64,000 nucleotides of DNA from Bradyrhizobium arachidis (GTDB taxonomy: Bacteria; Pseudomonadota; Alphaproteobacteria; Rhizobiales; Xanthobacteraceae), in contig NZ_CP030050.1 in assembly GCF_015291705.1 (NCBI RefSeq), positions 6,696,001-6,760,000 of the forward strand. The letters are read 5' to 3'. The notes under the pieces are model-generated. The model was not told the origin of the DNA, searched no databases, and was given only the letters and a program-made list of their open reading frames with translations. The position numbers and the translations under genes were made by a program. The stretch's first letter is position 1, and each line of letters starts with the position of its first letter. This document shows, in pieces, positions 8,292 through 17,376 of the stretch.

Positions 8292-8906
8292 TCAAGCGCT
8301 GGCCTTGATGCGGCGATAGCGCGCGAGCAGACGCTCGCCCTTTGCCGCGATGCGCCGTGCCGCCGCAACCGTCCTCGGGACGGGCTCGCCCCAGGCATGC
8401 GCCGAGAGCGCATGTCGGGTCGGCTGGCCCTGGGCATCGACCAGCGGCGGCAATTTCGCGCGGCTGTAGAAGCGAACTGCCCAGCTGCCCTTGCGCCGCA
8501 TCTCCTGCGGCGTCATCTCGGACTCCTTCTTGGTGACGCCGGGCCGCAAGTGAGCGCCCTGCTTGCGCGCAAAAGCCTTGCGGCCGGCTGCGGTCAGGCC
8601 GCCGCGCGGATCCTTTTCCCGCGCCGGTGACTTGCGCTTGCGCGAGGACTTTGCCGTCTTCTTCGCGGTGCGCTTGCGGCTCTTCCTCGTTGATCTTTTC
8701 TTCGCTGACGTCTTTGCCTTCGAGGATTTGGAAGTCTTCTTCGCTGCCATGCGCATGTTGTCCACGAGGTTGGGATAGCGGCGGCCGGCGCGGCGGGCGC
8801 GCGTCTTCGCCGCCGATTTCTGCGCGGGCGTGAGGTGCTTGGATGCCTTGCCCGCGCGCTTGCGCGGATTGGGGCGTTTCCAGGGAGCGCGCGGTGATCT
8901 TGCCAT
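8292..8906 (-). CDS. DUF6321 protein with histone-H1-like lysine-rich domain
   Basis: This 204-residue, extremely basic protein has two parts. Residues 1-95 are low-complexity Lys/Ala/Ser/Arg (for example RKSRKRTAKKTAKSSRKRK), like eukaryotic H1 tails or bacterial Hc1/AlgP proteins. Residues about 98-195 are the conserved DUF6321 block (DPRGGLTAAGRKAFARKQGA, HLRPGVTKKESEMTPQEMRR, KGSWAVRFY, HALSAHAWGEPVP). The length fits the family. A nucleoid or nucleic-acid binding role is inferred from composition. It is convergent with 7678-8283, with an 8-bp gap. Confidence 0.78.
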   Translation of the reverse strand: MARSPRAPWKRPNPRKRAGKASKHLTPAQKSAAKTRARRAGRRYPNLVDNMRMAAKKTSKSSKAKTSAKKRSTRKSRKRTAKKTAKSSRKRKSPAREKDPRGGLTAAGRKAFARKQGAHLRPGVTKKESEMTPQEMRRKGSWAVRFYSRAKLPPLVDAQGQPTRHALSAHAWGEPVPRTVAAARRIAAKGERLLARYRRIKASA

Positions 8907-8951
8907 GCGGCGTCAACGCCTGACCACGGCAAGGGTTGCCTCGCCCGTCGA

Positions 8952-9683
8952 TCAGGGCCCTGGCAGCTTGCCCGTGATGGGCGCGGTCAGCATTGCCTCG
9001 AGCAGCCGTTCGGCCGTCGTGCCCTCGGGCAGACGCTCCAGAATGTCCTCGAGGCGCCCGTCGAGCAGCAGCATGGTGAAGCCGTGCACCATCGACCAGG
9101 CGCGCGCGATCGCCGCGCCCTGGTTCAACGTCAGCGCATCGCCGCTGATCTGCTCCTGGCGCATCGCGCCGATGGCATTGGCAAGTCCGGCAAACGAAGC
9201 CTCAGCCGCCTCTTGCAACGACGGTCGGGAGTAATCGAGCCGCTCGGTGCGAAACATGATGCCGTACATGCCGGGATGCGCCTGCGCATAGGCGACATAG
9301 GCCTTCGGCCGCGCCAGCGCGCGCTCGAGCGGCGTGGCGGCGGCCTCGCAGGACGAGGCCATCGCCGCGTTGAACTGGCGGAAGCCGACGGCCGCGAGCT
9401 CGCTGAGCAGACCGGTGAGATCGCCGAAATGATGCGTCGGCGCGGCATGCGAGACGCCGGCCTCGCGCGCCACCGCCCGCAACGTCAGGCCGCCAAGCCC
9501 GTCGCGCTCCAGCACCCGTTCGGCGGCCTGGAGCAGCGCCTCGCGCAGGGCGCCGTGATGATAGGGCGTATCGGTCTTCGCACTCGCTGGGCGGCGCGCC
9601 GGGCGCGACGCCGCGGTCGAGGTTGTTCGTCCGGGGGCACGTGGGTGACGCGCTGTTTCGCCCTTGGTGTCGCTCTTGGCCAT
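8952..9683 (-). CDS. TetR/AcrR-family repressor
   Basis: This is a 243-residue protein with a Ser/Arg/Pro-rich N-terminal extension (1-40), then a TetR HTH (about 43-95: YHHGALREALLQAAERVLER, LTLRAVAREAGVSHAAPTHH, FGDLTGLL) and a C-terminal WHG-type ligand domain (about 115-235). It faces the carotenoid oxygenase gene across a 106-bp gap holding two similar partial palindromes around TTTACAGTGTAAA and TTGACGATGTAAA. The same motifs recur at 11504-11572. It therefore probably represses itself, the oxygenase and the ispZ unit. ATG 9683 avoids a shorter start two codons upstream. Confidence 0.88.
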   Translation of the reverse strand: MAKSDTKGETARHPRAPGRTTSTAASRPARRPASAKTDTPYHHGALREALLQAAERVLERDGLGGLTLRAVAREAGVSHAAPTHHFGDLTGLLSELAAVGFRQFNAAMASSCEAAATPLERALARPKAYVAYAQAHPGMYGIMFRTERLDYSRPSLQEAAEASFAGLANAIGAMRQEQISGDALTLNQGAAIARAWSMVHGFTMLLLDGRLEDILERLPEGTTAERLLEAMLTAPITGKLPGP

Positions 9684-9705
9684 TTGCAAGCTATATGACG
9701 CAATA

Positions 9706-9771
9706 TTTACAGTGTAAAGATTTCACTTGACGGAAGCCGCGATCGGCCCTATCCAATCTTGACGATGTAAA
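9706..9771 (+). promoter_or_regulatory. paired TetR-type operators around a sigma-70-like promoter
   Basis: Operator 1 is TTTACAGTGTAAA (9706-9718), a perfect inverted repeat. Operator 2 is TTGACGATGTAAA (9759-9771), 53 bp further on. Between them lie -35 TTGACG (9727-9732), a 17-bp spacer and -10 TATCCA (9750-9755), directed at the carotenoid oxygenase gene. The layout is almost duplicated at 11504-11568. The binding protein is inferred to be the adjacent TetR. Confidence 0.65.
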
Positions 9772-9789
9772 GATACGGAGGGCTACGCC

Positions 9790-11187
9790 GTGCAGCAGGA
9801 CGGTATCGCCGAGCGCCGCCATAACCTCGGCCCGATTCCATTCGAGGCCGACGCCCCCTTCCTCAAGATCGTCGGCGAATTGCCGCGCGAGCTGAACGGC
9901 ACGCTCTATCGCAACGGGCCCAATCCGCAGTTCGATTCCCCCGGTGCGCACTGGTTCGTCGGCGACGGCATGCTGCACGCCTTCCACCTCGAGAACGGCC
10001 GCGCCAGCTATCGCAACCGCTGGGTCCGCACGCCGAAATGGCTCGCCGAGCATGATGCCGGCCGCGCGCTGTTCGGCGGCTTCGGCCGCAAGCTGCCGGA
10101 TGCCCCGGCAAACCTCACTGATGGCGGCGTCGCCAACACCAACGTCATCTTCCATGCCGGCAAGCTGCTTGCGCTGGAAGAAGCGCATCTGCCGACCGAG
10201 ATCGAGCCGGGCACGCTCGCGACACGCGGCTATCACAACTACCAGGGCCGCGTCGCCGGCAGTTTCACCGCGCATCCGAAGGTCGATCCCATCACAGGCG
10301 AGCTCGTGTTCTTCGGCTACAACGCCGCGGGGCCGCTGACGCCTGCCCTCTCCTACGGATCGATCGATCCCTCCGGCAAGGCGACGCGCTTCGAACGGTT
10401 CGAGGCTCCCTATGCCAGCATGGTGCACGACTTCATCGTCACCGCGAACCATGTGCTGTTTCCGATCCTGCCCATCACCGGCAGCATGGAGCGCGCGATG
10501 AGCGGACGGCCGCCTTATGCGTGGGAGCCGGACAAGGGCGCCTATGTCGGCGTGATGAAGCGCAGCGGCACGGCGAAGGACATCGTCTGGTTCCGCGCTG
10601 AAGCCTGCTACGTCTTCCACGTCATGAACGCGTGGGAGGAGGAGAACCGCATCATCGCCGACGTCATGCAGTTCGAGGAAGCGCCGCTGTTTCCGCATCC
10701 CGACGGCCGGCCGACCGATCCGGAGAAATCGCGCGCCCGACACTGCCGCTGGACGTTCGATCTCTCAGGGAATACCGACCGCTTCCAGCAGACTTATCTC
10801 GACGATCTCACCGGCGAATTCCCGCGCATCGACGATCGCCGCGCCGGGTTGAAGAGCCGTCACGGCTGGTACGCCTGCGCCAATCCAAAACTGCCGATGT
10901 TCGGCGCGCTCTCGGGCATCGTCCATGTTGACGGCAACGGCCGGCGGCTCGGCCATTATCTGCTGCCCACCGGCGATACCATCTCCGAGCCGGTGTTCGT
11001 CGAACGCTCGCAAGATGCGCCCGAGGGCGACGGCTGGCTGCTCGCCGTGGTCTGGCGCGCGCGGGAGAACCGCAGCGACCTCGCGGTGTTCAACGCCTCC
11101 GATATCGAGGTCGGGCCCGTCGCACTGGTGCAGCTCGGCCACCGCGTGCCCGATGGCTTTCACGGCAACTGGGTGGGAGCGGCGTAG
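9790..11187 (+). CDS. carotenoid oxygenase family protein
   Basis: This 465-residue protein is full length for the CCD/RPE65/lignostilbene dioxygenase family. The four iron-binding histidines are visible in FTAHPKVDP, ASMVHDFIVT, CYVFHVMNAWEE and DGFHGNWV at the C-terminus, and the N-terminal signature GTLYRNGPNPQF is intact. It should be an Fe(II)-dependent dioxygenase cleaving a double bond in a carotenoid, apocarotenoid or stilbene. Start GTG 9790, with GGAGGG at 9778-9783 as ribosome site. First gene downstream of the TetR-controlled promoter. Substrate unknown. Confidence 0.93.
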   Translation: MQQDGIAERRHNLGPIPFEADAPFLKIVGELPRELNGTLYRNGPNPQFDSPGAHWFVGDGMLHAFHLENGRASYRNRWVRTPKWLAEHDAGRALFGGFGRKLPDAPANLTDGGVANTNVIFHAGKLLALEEAHLPTEIEPGTLATRGYHNYQGRVAGSFTAHPKVDPITGELVFFGYNAAGPLTPALSYGSIDPSGKATRFERFEAPYASMVHDFIVTANHVLFPILPITGSMERAMSGRPPYAWEPDKGAYVGVMKRSGTAKDIVWFRAEACYVFHVMNAWEEENRIIADVMQFEEAPLFPHPDGRPTDPEKSRARHCRWTFDLSGNTDRFQQTYLDDLTGEFPRIDDRRAGLKSRHGWYACANPKLPMFGALSGIVHVDGNGRRLGHYLLPTGDTISEPVFVERSQDAPEGDGWLLAVVWRARENRSDLAVFNASDIEVGPVALVQLGHRVPDGFHGNWVGAA

Positions 11188-11251
11188 CGCCCGGTCATTC
11201 CGGGGCGCGACGAAGTTGCGAACCAGGAAACGACGGAAAGAGGAGTTTCCC

Positions 11252-11515
11252 ATGCACATTTCCTCGGTCACCGCGGGCTGCCTTGCCGTCCTCGCCCTGA
11301 CCGGCGCCGTACTCGCGCTCCAGATGATCCGACTGCGGCGACGGGACCATGCCATTTTCAATGGAGGCATCCTGCTGGCCGTCGGCCTCCTGGTTGCCTC
11401 CGCGCTGCCGGTCCTGTCGCGCCTGCCCTGGGCGGAATTGGCCGACGAGGCGTCCGACCAAGCCGTTGCAGCACTTCACTTTCTGGAAGTCACCTACACG
11501 ATTTTGACACTGTAA
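11252..11515 (+). CDS. small membrane protein, hypothetical
   Basis: The 87-residue product has two hydrophobic helices (about residues 4-27 VTAGCLAVLALTGAVLALQM and 38-58 GGILLAVGLLVASALPVL). AAGAGGAG (11239-11246) precedes ATG 11252. It follows the carotenoid oxygenase by 64 bp and probably shares its transcript. Its stop codon TAA (11513-11515) lies inside the first operator of the next promoter, so the gene ends exactly where the downstream regulatory region begins. No family recognised. Confidence 0.6.
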   Translation: MHISSVTAGCLAVLALTGAVLALQMIRLRRRDHAIFNGGILLAVGLLVASALPVLSRLPWAELADEASDQAVAALHFLEVTYTILTL

Positions 11516-11572
11516 AGATTTTGCTTGACCCAACGTCGCGCCTGGACTACTGATCTTTACATCGTAAAGATC
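11504..11572 (+). promoter_or_regulatory. second paired-operator promoter (TetR-type)
   Basis: Operator 1 is TTGACACTGTAAA (11504-11516). Operator 2 is centred on TTTACATCGTAAA (11556-11568) and extends to perfect 9-bp arms GATCTTTAC / GTAAAGATC at 11552-11560 and 11564-11572. Between them lie -35 TTGACC (11525-11530), 17 bp and TACTGA (11548-11553). Operator spacing (52 bp) and the order operator, -35, -10, operator copy the promoter at 9706-9771. Confidence 0.65.
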
Positions 11573-11591
11573 GACCTGACCGAGGCGGCCC

Positions 11592-12167
11592 ATGGCGATT
11601 TTCCTGATCCTCGCGCCCTACGGCGCTTTCACCTTCCTCATGCTGGTGACGTCGGCCGCGGTCAGCGTGTTCGCGGCATCCGCGATCTGCCTCGCCACCG
11701 TTGCGATCGACGTGGCGCGCGGCCGCTCGGTGAAGGTGCTGGCCGTCGGCTCGGCGATCCTGTTCGCCGCGATCGGCCTCTATCTCACGCTGCTCGACCC
11801 CGCGCTCGGAACGCTCGGCGTCAAGCTGTCGGTCGATATCGGCATCTTCGTCATCTCACTCGGCTCGATGCTGCTCCGCCGTCCCTTCACGCTGCAATAT
11901 GCCCTCGAAGCGGTCCCGGCCGAGACCGCGGCGATGCCCGGCTTCCGCTATGCCAATTACATCATCACCGGCGCCTGGACCGTGGCCGCGCTGCTCATGG
12001 CAGGCGCCAATCTCGTGTTGCTCTACGTCCCCGGCCTGCCGCTCTGGTCGAGCCTTGCGGTGGCCTTCGCCGCCCGCAACAGCGCGATCTACTTCACAAA
12101 GTGGTATCCTGAGTATCGCCAGATCAAGTACGGTACGCCGTCCGGCGCACTGCCCGCCCCTCGCTGA
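11592..12167 (+). CDS. integral membrane protein, hypothetical
   Basis: This 191-residue protein has about five membrane helices (residues 5-35, 47-67, 78-95, 122-145 and a re-entrant region near 150-165) and a Lys/Arg/Pro tail. The segment AVAFAARNSAIYFTKWYPEY near the C-terminus may be a conserved loop. It is separated by 12 bp from ispZ and sits downstream of the second TetR-type promoter, so it should be expressed with ispZ. No known family is recognised. Confidence 0.72.
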   Translation: MAIFLILAPYGAFTFLMLVTSAAVSVFAASAICLATVAIDVARGRSVKVLAVGSAILFAAIGLYLTLLDPALGTLGVKLSVDIGIFVISLGSMLLRRPFTLQYALEAVPAETAAMPGFRYANYIITGAWTVAALLMAGANLVLLYVPGLPLWSSLAVAFAARNSAIYFTKWYPEYRQIKYGTPSGALPAPR

Positions 12168-12179
12168 ACAGGACCGACG

Positions 12180-12734
12180 ATGAAGGACGTATTCGCCCGC
12201 CTCGCCTCCGACTTCCTCTCCGCGATCATCTTCCTGGTCATCTATCTCGTCACCGACAACGTCATCCTGGCGACGTCGGTGGCGATTGCCGGCGCGGTCG
12301 CGCAGGTGATCTACGCCCGGATCAAGGGGCAGCAGTTGAACTTCATGACTTATGCGAGCGTCGCGCTCGTTGTCGTGCTGGGAGCCGTCACGCTTTTGAC
12401 CAACGATCCCCGCTTCATGCTGGCAAAGCCCTCGATCGCGCATTTCGCGATCGGTGCCATCATGCTCAAGCGCGGCTGGATGCTGCGCTACATGCCGCCG
12501 ATCGTCACCGAGACCGTCCCGGAATATGTGACGGCCGCAGGCTATGCGTGGGCGGCGCTGATGTTCGCGATCGGCGCCGGCATGATCTTCGTGGCTTCGA
12601 CCGGCGATCTGAAGCTGTGGGCGTTCTACATCACAGTGGTCGCGGGCGGCGCCAAGATCCTGGCCTTTGCCGTGCAATATGTGGTTCTCAGGCTCATCGT
12701 CACCAGCCGCCGCCGCGCGGCTGCCCGCGCCTAA
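12180..12734 (+). CDS. ispZ: inner membrane-spanning protein IspZ/YciB (septation protein A family)
   Basis: This is a 184-residue protein with five to six membrane helices. YciB signatures are present: LIYLVTDNVILATSVAI-like first segment, KPSIAHFAIGAIMLKRGWML in the middle, and ALMFAIGAGMIFVASTGDLK near the end. The usual family motif around the second helix (IYARIKGQQLNFMTYASV) is also seen. YciB influences envelope or septum synthesis in enterobacteria. This copy lies in a TetR-controlled cluster with a carotenoid oxygenase and may be a paralogue of a housekeeping copy elsewhere. Confidence 0.82.
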   Translation: MKDVFARLASDFLSAIIFLVIYLVTDNVILATSVAIAGAVAQVIYARIKGQQLNFMTYASVALVVVLGAVTLLTNDPRFMLAKPSIAHFAIGAIMLKRGWMLRYMPPIVTETVPEYVTAAGYAWAALMFAIGAGMIFVASTGDLKLWAFYITVVAGGAKILAFAVQYVVLRLIVTSRRRAAARA

Positions 12735-12841
12735 ATGCCTCCAATGCTGGGTTAGGCAGGCCCCGCGAGTTGCGCTATACGCTCGACCCAGGACTGGCCG
12801 CGGATTGTCGTGGCCCGCCGGGATTTGTTCGGGAGACGGGA

Positions 12842-13138
12842 ATGGCCGTAGACGGCAACTGGAATCTGACGATGACGACGCCGATGGGCGAGCGGCAGGC
12901 GACACTGACCCTGCTGAGCTCCGGCGGCACGCTGACGGGCACGCAGGGCGCCGATGGTAATTCCGCCGAGATCTTCGACGGCACCATCAGCGGCGACGCC
13001 ATCAACTGGAAGGTCTCGATCACCAATCCGATGCCGTTGACCCTCGAGTTCATCGGAAAGGTCTCCGGCGACAGCATGAGCGGCGAAATGGGCATCGGCC
13101 CGATGGGCAGCTTCCCGTTCACGGGCGCGCGGGCGTAA
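12842..13138 (+). CDS. small beta-rich hypothetical protein
   Basis: The 98-residue product MAVDGNWNLTMTTPMGERQA continues as alternating beta strands with Gly turns (GGTLTGTQG, DGTISGDAINWKV, LEFIGKVSGDSMSGEM). It looks like a small lipocalin- or avidin-like beta sheet protein. This composition is common in short bacterial proteins that close with SFPFTGARA. No signal peptide. GGGAGACGGGA (12832-12842) gives a ribosome-binding sequence before ATG 12842. Function unknown. Confidence 0.68.
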   Translation: MAVDGNWNLTMTTPMGERQATLTLLSSGGTLTGTQGADGNSAEIFDGTISGDAINWKVSITNPMPLTLEFIGKVSGDSMSGEMGIGPMGSFPFTGARA

Positions 13139-13153
13139 AGACCGCGCTGCATC

Positions 13154-14074
13154 ATGCGTGCGCTCCGTCTCATCGCGGCAACGATCCTGTGCGTCGCGAC
13201 ACTGGCGGCGCGCGCGGATGACACCGAACCGGCGTGGCGTGCAAGCGCGCTCGCCATGGTGCCGGCGGGCTACGTCGCAGGCCTCGCCTACCGCACCGAA
13301 GGCTCGACCGGCTATCTCGCGGTCTATCCGGCGCCATCAAACGATCCGAAGACGCCGGCAAGCGTGTTCGCCGCGCGCCAAGTCCTCGTCGTCACGCTGA
13401 CGGCGGACGCGACGCGCGCGATCTCGGCCGCGTTGAAGCCGCGCACCGAGCCGGCGCCCGACAACGACGACGCCGACTTCGCAAAACTGCACGCCGATCT
13501 CGCCGCAAAACGCGCCAGCCTGCCCGAAGGCACCGAGCCGTGCGATCTCGGCGCCTGGTCCATCGACAAGGACCCGAGCGGCCTCAACGTGCGGGCTGAA
13601 CCTTCCGTGAAAGCACGCGTGCTCGGCACGCTGCCGCCGCCCTACCGGCTCAAGCTCGGCGGCGCCGAGAACACGCCCGACGGCGGCTGGCTCACCGAAT
13701 TCCGCATCGTCGGCTTCAGGGACGGCTGGTTCCTGATCGAAGGCGCGAGGGCCCCGGGCAAGGACTACGAGGACGAGAAGCGATATCCGCGCAGCGCGCC
13801 AAAACCCTATGCGGGCCGCGGCTGGGTCGCGTCGAACAAGGTCGGCGCGAATTACGCCAATGGCGCCACGCGCATGGGCGGACTTTTCCAGGCGCCCTTC
13901 GTCGATGCCAAATGGATGCCAGCTCAGCACGAGCTTGGCGGCCCGATTGACGGCGACGGCGGACCGAAGCGGCTCATGGCGTGCAGCGGCGTCTGGGGCC
14001 TCGTCGAGAGCTACGACGGCGTCCACGGCTGGTGGCGCGCGCTGTGCTCCAACCAGGTCACGAATTGTAGTTAG
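13154..14074 (+). CDS. secreted SH3-like (SH3b) domain protein
   Basis: This 306-residue product has a signal peptide (MRALRLIAATILCVATLAAR). A coil region is followed by a bacterial SH3 domain at about residues 132-225, recognisable from the motif SGLNVRAEPSVKARVLGTLP and the closing GRGWVASNKVG. The C-terminal 70 residues add a WGLVESYDGVHGWWRALCSN segment. SH3b proteins of this sort usually bind the cell wall or other envelope partners. It follows 12842-13138 by 15 bp and may share its transcript. Confidence 0.78.
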   Translation: MRALRLIAATILCVATLAARADDTEPAWRASALAMVPAGYVAGLAYRTEGSTGYLAVYPAPSNDPKTPASVFAARQVLVVTLTADATRAISAALKPRTEPAPDNDDADFAKLHADLAAKRASLPEGTEPCDLGAWSIDKDPSGLNVRAEPSVKARVLGTLPPPYRLKLGGAENTPDGGWLTEFRIVGFRDGWFLIEGARAPGKDYEDEKRYPRSAPKPYAGRGWVASNKVGANYANGATRMGGLFQAPFVDAKWMPAQHELGGPIDGDGGPKRLMACSGVWGLVESYDGVHGWWRALCSNQVTNCS

Positions 14075-14097
14075 AGGCTTCGCCGATAATACATCTC

Positions 14098-14166
14098 GTC
14101 ATACGCGGGCCTGCCCCGCGTATCCATCAAAGAACGATGGATGGCCGGGTCAAGCCCGGCCATGAC
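14098..14166. repeat. triple-hairpin intergenic repeat
   Basis: Three consecutive inverted repeats are packed between two convergent genes: ATACGCGGG/CCCGCGTAT, CCATC/GATGG and ATGGCCGGG/CCCGGCCAT. Its GTCAT... start and CCATGAC end match the ends of dispersed palindromic elements familiar from Bradyrhizobium genomes. It may also end transcription from both sides. Confidence 0.55.
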
Positions 14167-14169
14167 AGC

Positions 14170-15825
<1,656 letters not shown>

Positions 15826-16067
15826 GGGGCAAATCTCGGGGTTTTGGAGCCCTGGCGGGCCCTAGCATAGAAGCGTTCTAAGCTTTTTTGACGCAAAGGG
15901 AAGGCGTTCCGGCGCGGCCGGGGCATCCGGATTCGGCAGCCTGACGGCCCTCTTTCTGCGATGTCAGCGGAGCCGCATGGCCATCATGATGCTCGGAAGA
16001 CCTGGGTGCACCCCTTGCGCTCCGGGCGCGACAAAGGTTGAATGCGCGCCCTCAGAGGCTTTTCATC

Positions 16068-16541
16068 ATGATTTTCAAACTGAACCTCCGCGGCGCGATT
16101 CTTGTCGCCGCCGCCGTCACCGGCCTTGTGACCCTCACCTCGCCCGCGCGCGCCGACCGCTGCGATGACAGTGCCAAGGAGCTGGCGAACCAGATCGATC
16201 GTCTCAAGGTGAATTTCCGCGCCGGCAACATCGTGTACCTGACGCATCCCTCGGCCAAGGAGCTGTCGGTGGGTTGCCGCGGCGACAAATATTCGATCGA
16301 GCTCTATGCCAAGGGCGACCGCAAGCCAACGCCGGAGTTCTTCGCGCTGGTGGGGTCGATGGCGGCGATCGTCTTCACCGTGACCAAGGACGACACCACC
16401 ACGGGCGCGACACGCTGCCTGAAGCGGATGGGTCTCTTGCGCGGTGACAAGATCACGATGCGTTACCGGCGGCTCAACATGGACTGCACCCGCACCAAGA
16501 CGGATGCCTCCATCGCGATCACGCGCGGCAAGGACGAGTAG
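16068..16541 (+). CDS. secreted hypothetical protein
   Basis: The 157-residue product has a signal peptide (MIFKLNLRGAILVAAAVTGL, cleaved after ...SPARA). The mature region has four Cys residues (DRCDDSAK, VGCRGDKY, TRCLKRMG, MDCTRTKT), probably in two disulfides. The central part is alpha/beta (FFALVGSMAAIVFTVTKDDT). ATG 16068 is preferred to 16038 because the signal peptide starts there. Periplasmic; function unknown. Confidence 0.7.
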   Translation: MIFKLNLRGAILVAAAVTGLVTLTSPARADRCDDSAKELANQIDRLKVNFRAGNIVYLTHPSAKELSVGCRGDKYSIELYAKGDRKPTPEFFALVGSMAAIVFTVTKDDTTTGATRCLKRMGLLRGDKITMRYRRLNMDCTRTKTDASIAITRGKDE

Positions 16542-16567
16542 GCAAGCCTCGCTCTCTCCGCACGCTC

Positions 16568-16647
16568 CGTCATTGCGAGCGCAGCAAAGCAATCCAGAAT
16601 CCCTCCGCGGAGGCAGACTGGATTGCTTCGCTGCGCTCGCAATGACG
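16568..16647. repeat. CGTCATTGCGAG palindromic element, copy 1
   Basis: This 80-bp inverted repeat begins CGTCATTGCGAGCGCAGC and ends with its complement ending CAATGACG. The inner arms carry AGCAATCCAG/CTGGATTGCT around CCTCCGCGG. Copies 2-4 in this window are at 20352-20509, 22551-22637 and 42279-42364, all intergenic. Confidence 0.85.
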
Positions 16648-16798
16648 AGGAGAGGTTCGTACGCTTCCTTGCACAGCGCGATGAGGCGCGAAAAGGCGCA
16701 TTCCACCGCACCATTCCTCGCATTTTAACAATTGCCTTGAAGGAAATTTCGCTCCTCCCGGGGCAGGGTCAATTGTTTCCATGTGTGAGGATTTGTGG

Positions 16799-16972
16799 AT
16801 GAGCGTTTCTACCGTTGCGCCGCCGCCGATCGCGATCGTGGTGCCGAGCTACGACGCGATCAAGCAGCAGGACGATCAAACCAAGGCCAAGGACAACGAC
16901 CCGACCTACAAGCCGCAGCCGCCCGCGCCGCTGCCGCCGGGCCAGGGCACGCGGATCGATCAGCTCATCTGA
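16799..16972 (+). CDS. short proline-rich hypothetical protein
   Basis: This is a 57-residue product (MSVSTVAPPPIAIVVPSYDA, then IKQQDDQTKAKDNDPTYK and a PQPPAPLPPGQGTRIDQ tail). The protein is disordered-looking, with balanced charges and a Pro-rich end. GTGAGGA (16783-16789) precedes ATG 16799, and a terminator hairpin follows at 16996-17021, which supports a real gene. Start 16781 is possible. Function unknown. Confidence 0.6.
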   Translation: MSVSTVAPPPIAIVVPSYDAIKQQDDQTKAKDNDPTYKPQPPAPLPPGQGTRIDQLI

Positions 16973-16995
16973 TCGCGTCCTTCTGAACTTGAAAC

Positions 16996-17021
16996 GCCCG
17001 ATCCCGGTCGATCGGGCCTTT
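16996..17021 (+). terminator. rho-independent terminator
   Basis: Stem GCCCGATC / GATCGGGC with loop CCGGTC, followed by CTTT. It lies 24 bp after the stop of the short proline-rich gene. Confidence 0.65.
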
Positions 17022-17091
17022 CGTATGTCCGGTCGCATCTTTGCCGGTTAGCCGGGTCGATATCGTGCGCGGTTGACCCCGCCCCCCACGA

Positions 17092-17215
17092 GCAGAACGC
17101 GATCCTCTTCATCCCGGTGGCCCGCTGTTGTTCGCGTCCGCCGTGCCCTCCATTGGCCACCGGCCCGGCTGTTCCTCGCCACGTCCGCCCTCCTCGCCGC
17201 CAGCATCCGGCCGGC
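17092..17215 (+). pseudogene. decayed fragment of an ICMT-like methyltransferase gene
   Basis: Read with a frameshift near 17150, this stretch gives EQNAILFIPVA, then PLLFASA and, in another frame, LHWPPARLFLATSALLAAS. These match residues 9-50 of the intact methyltransferase at 18576-19250 (LQNTIFTVAMGALLFACAGT, LHWPSAWVFLVTSALLG). Nucleotides align in order (CAGAACGCGATC with CAGAACACGATC). Downstream coding homology ends and no start or full frame remains, so it is a 5' remnant. The LuxR gene sits between it and the intact copy. Confidence 0.65.
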
Positions 17216-17376
17216 CTCGTTCAGCATCCGCAAAGGCGGCGCTGAACCGAGCGGGCACCTGCCCAGTCACATCAAGTGTGACCCGGCTCATCACGATTCC
17301 GCATCCGGCGTGCTCATCTGCGAGGCCGACGAGTCCGTCTAGGCGCCCATGAGACACCCAATGGAACTGCAAGCCA

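Noticed and set aside
9691..10743. 350-codon minus-strand ORF opposite the carotenoid oxygenase
   Set aside because: Antisense shadow; the plus strand carries all four conserved histidines.
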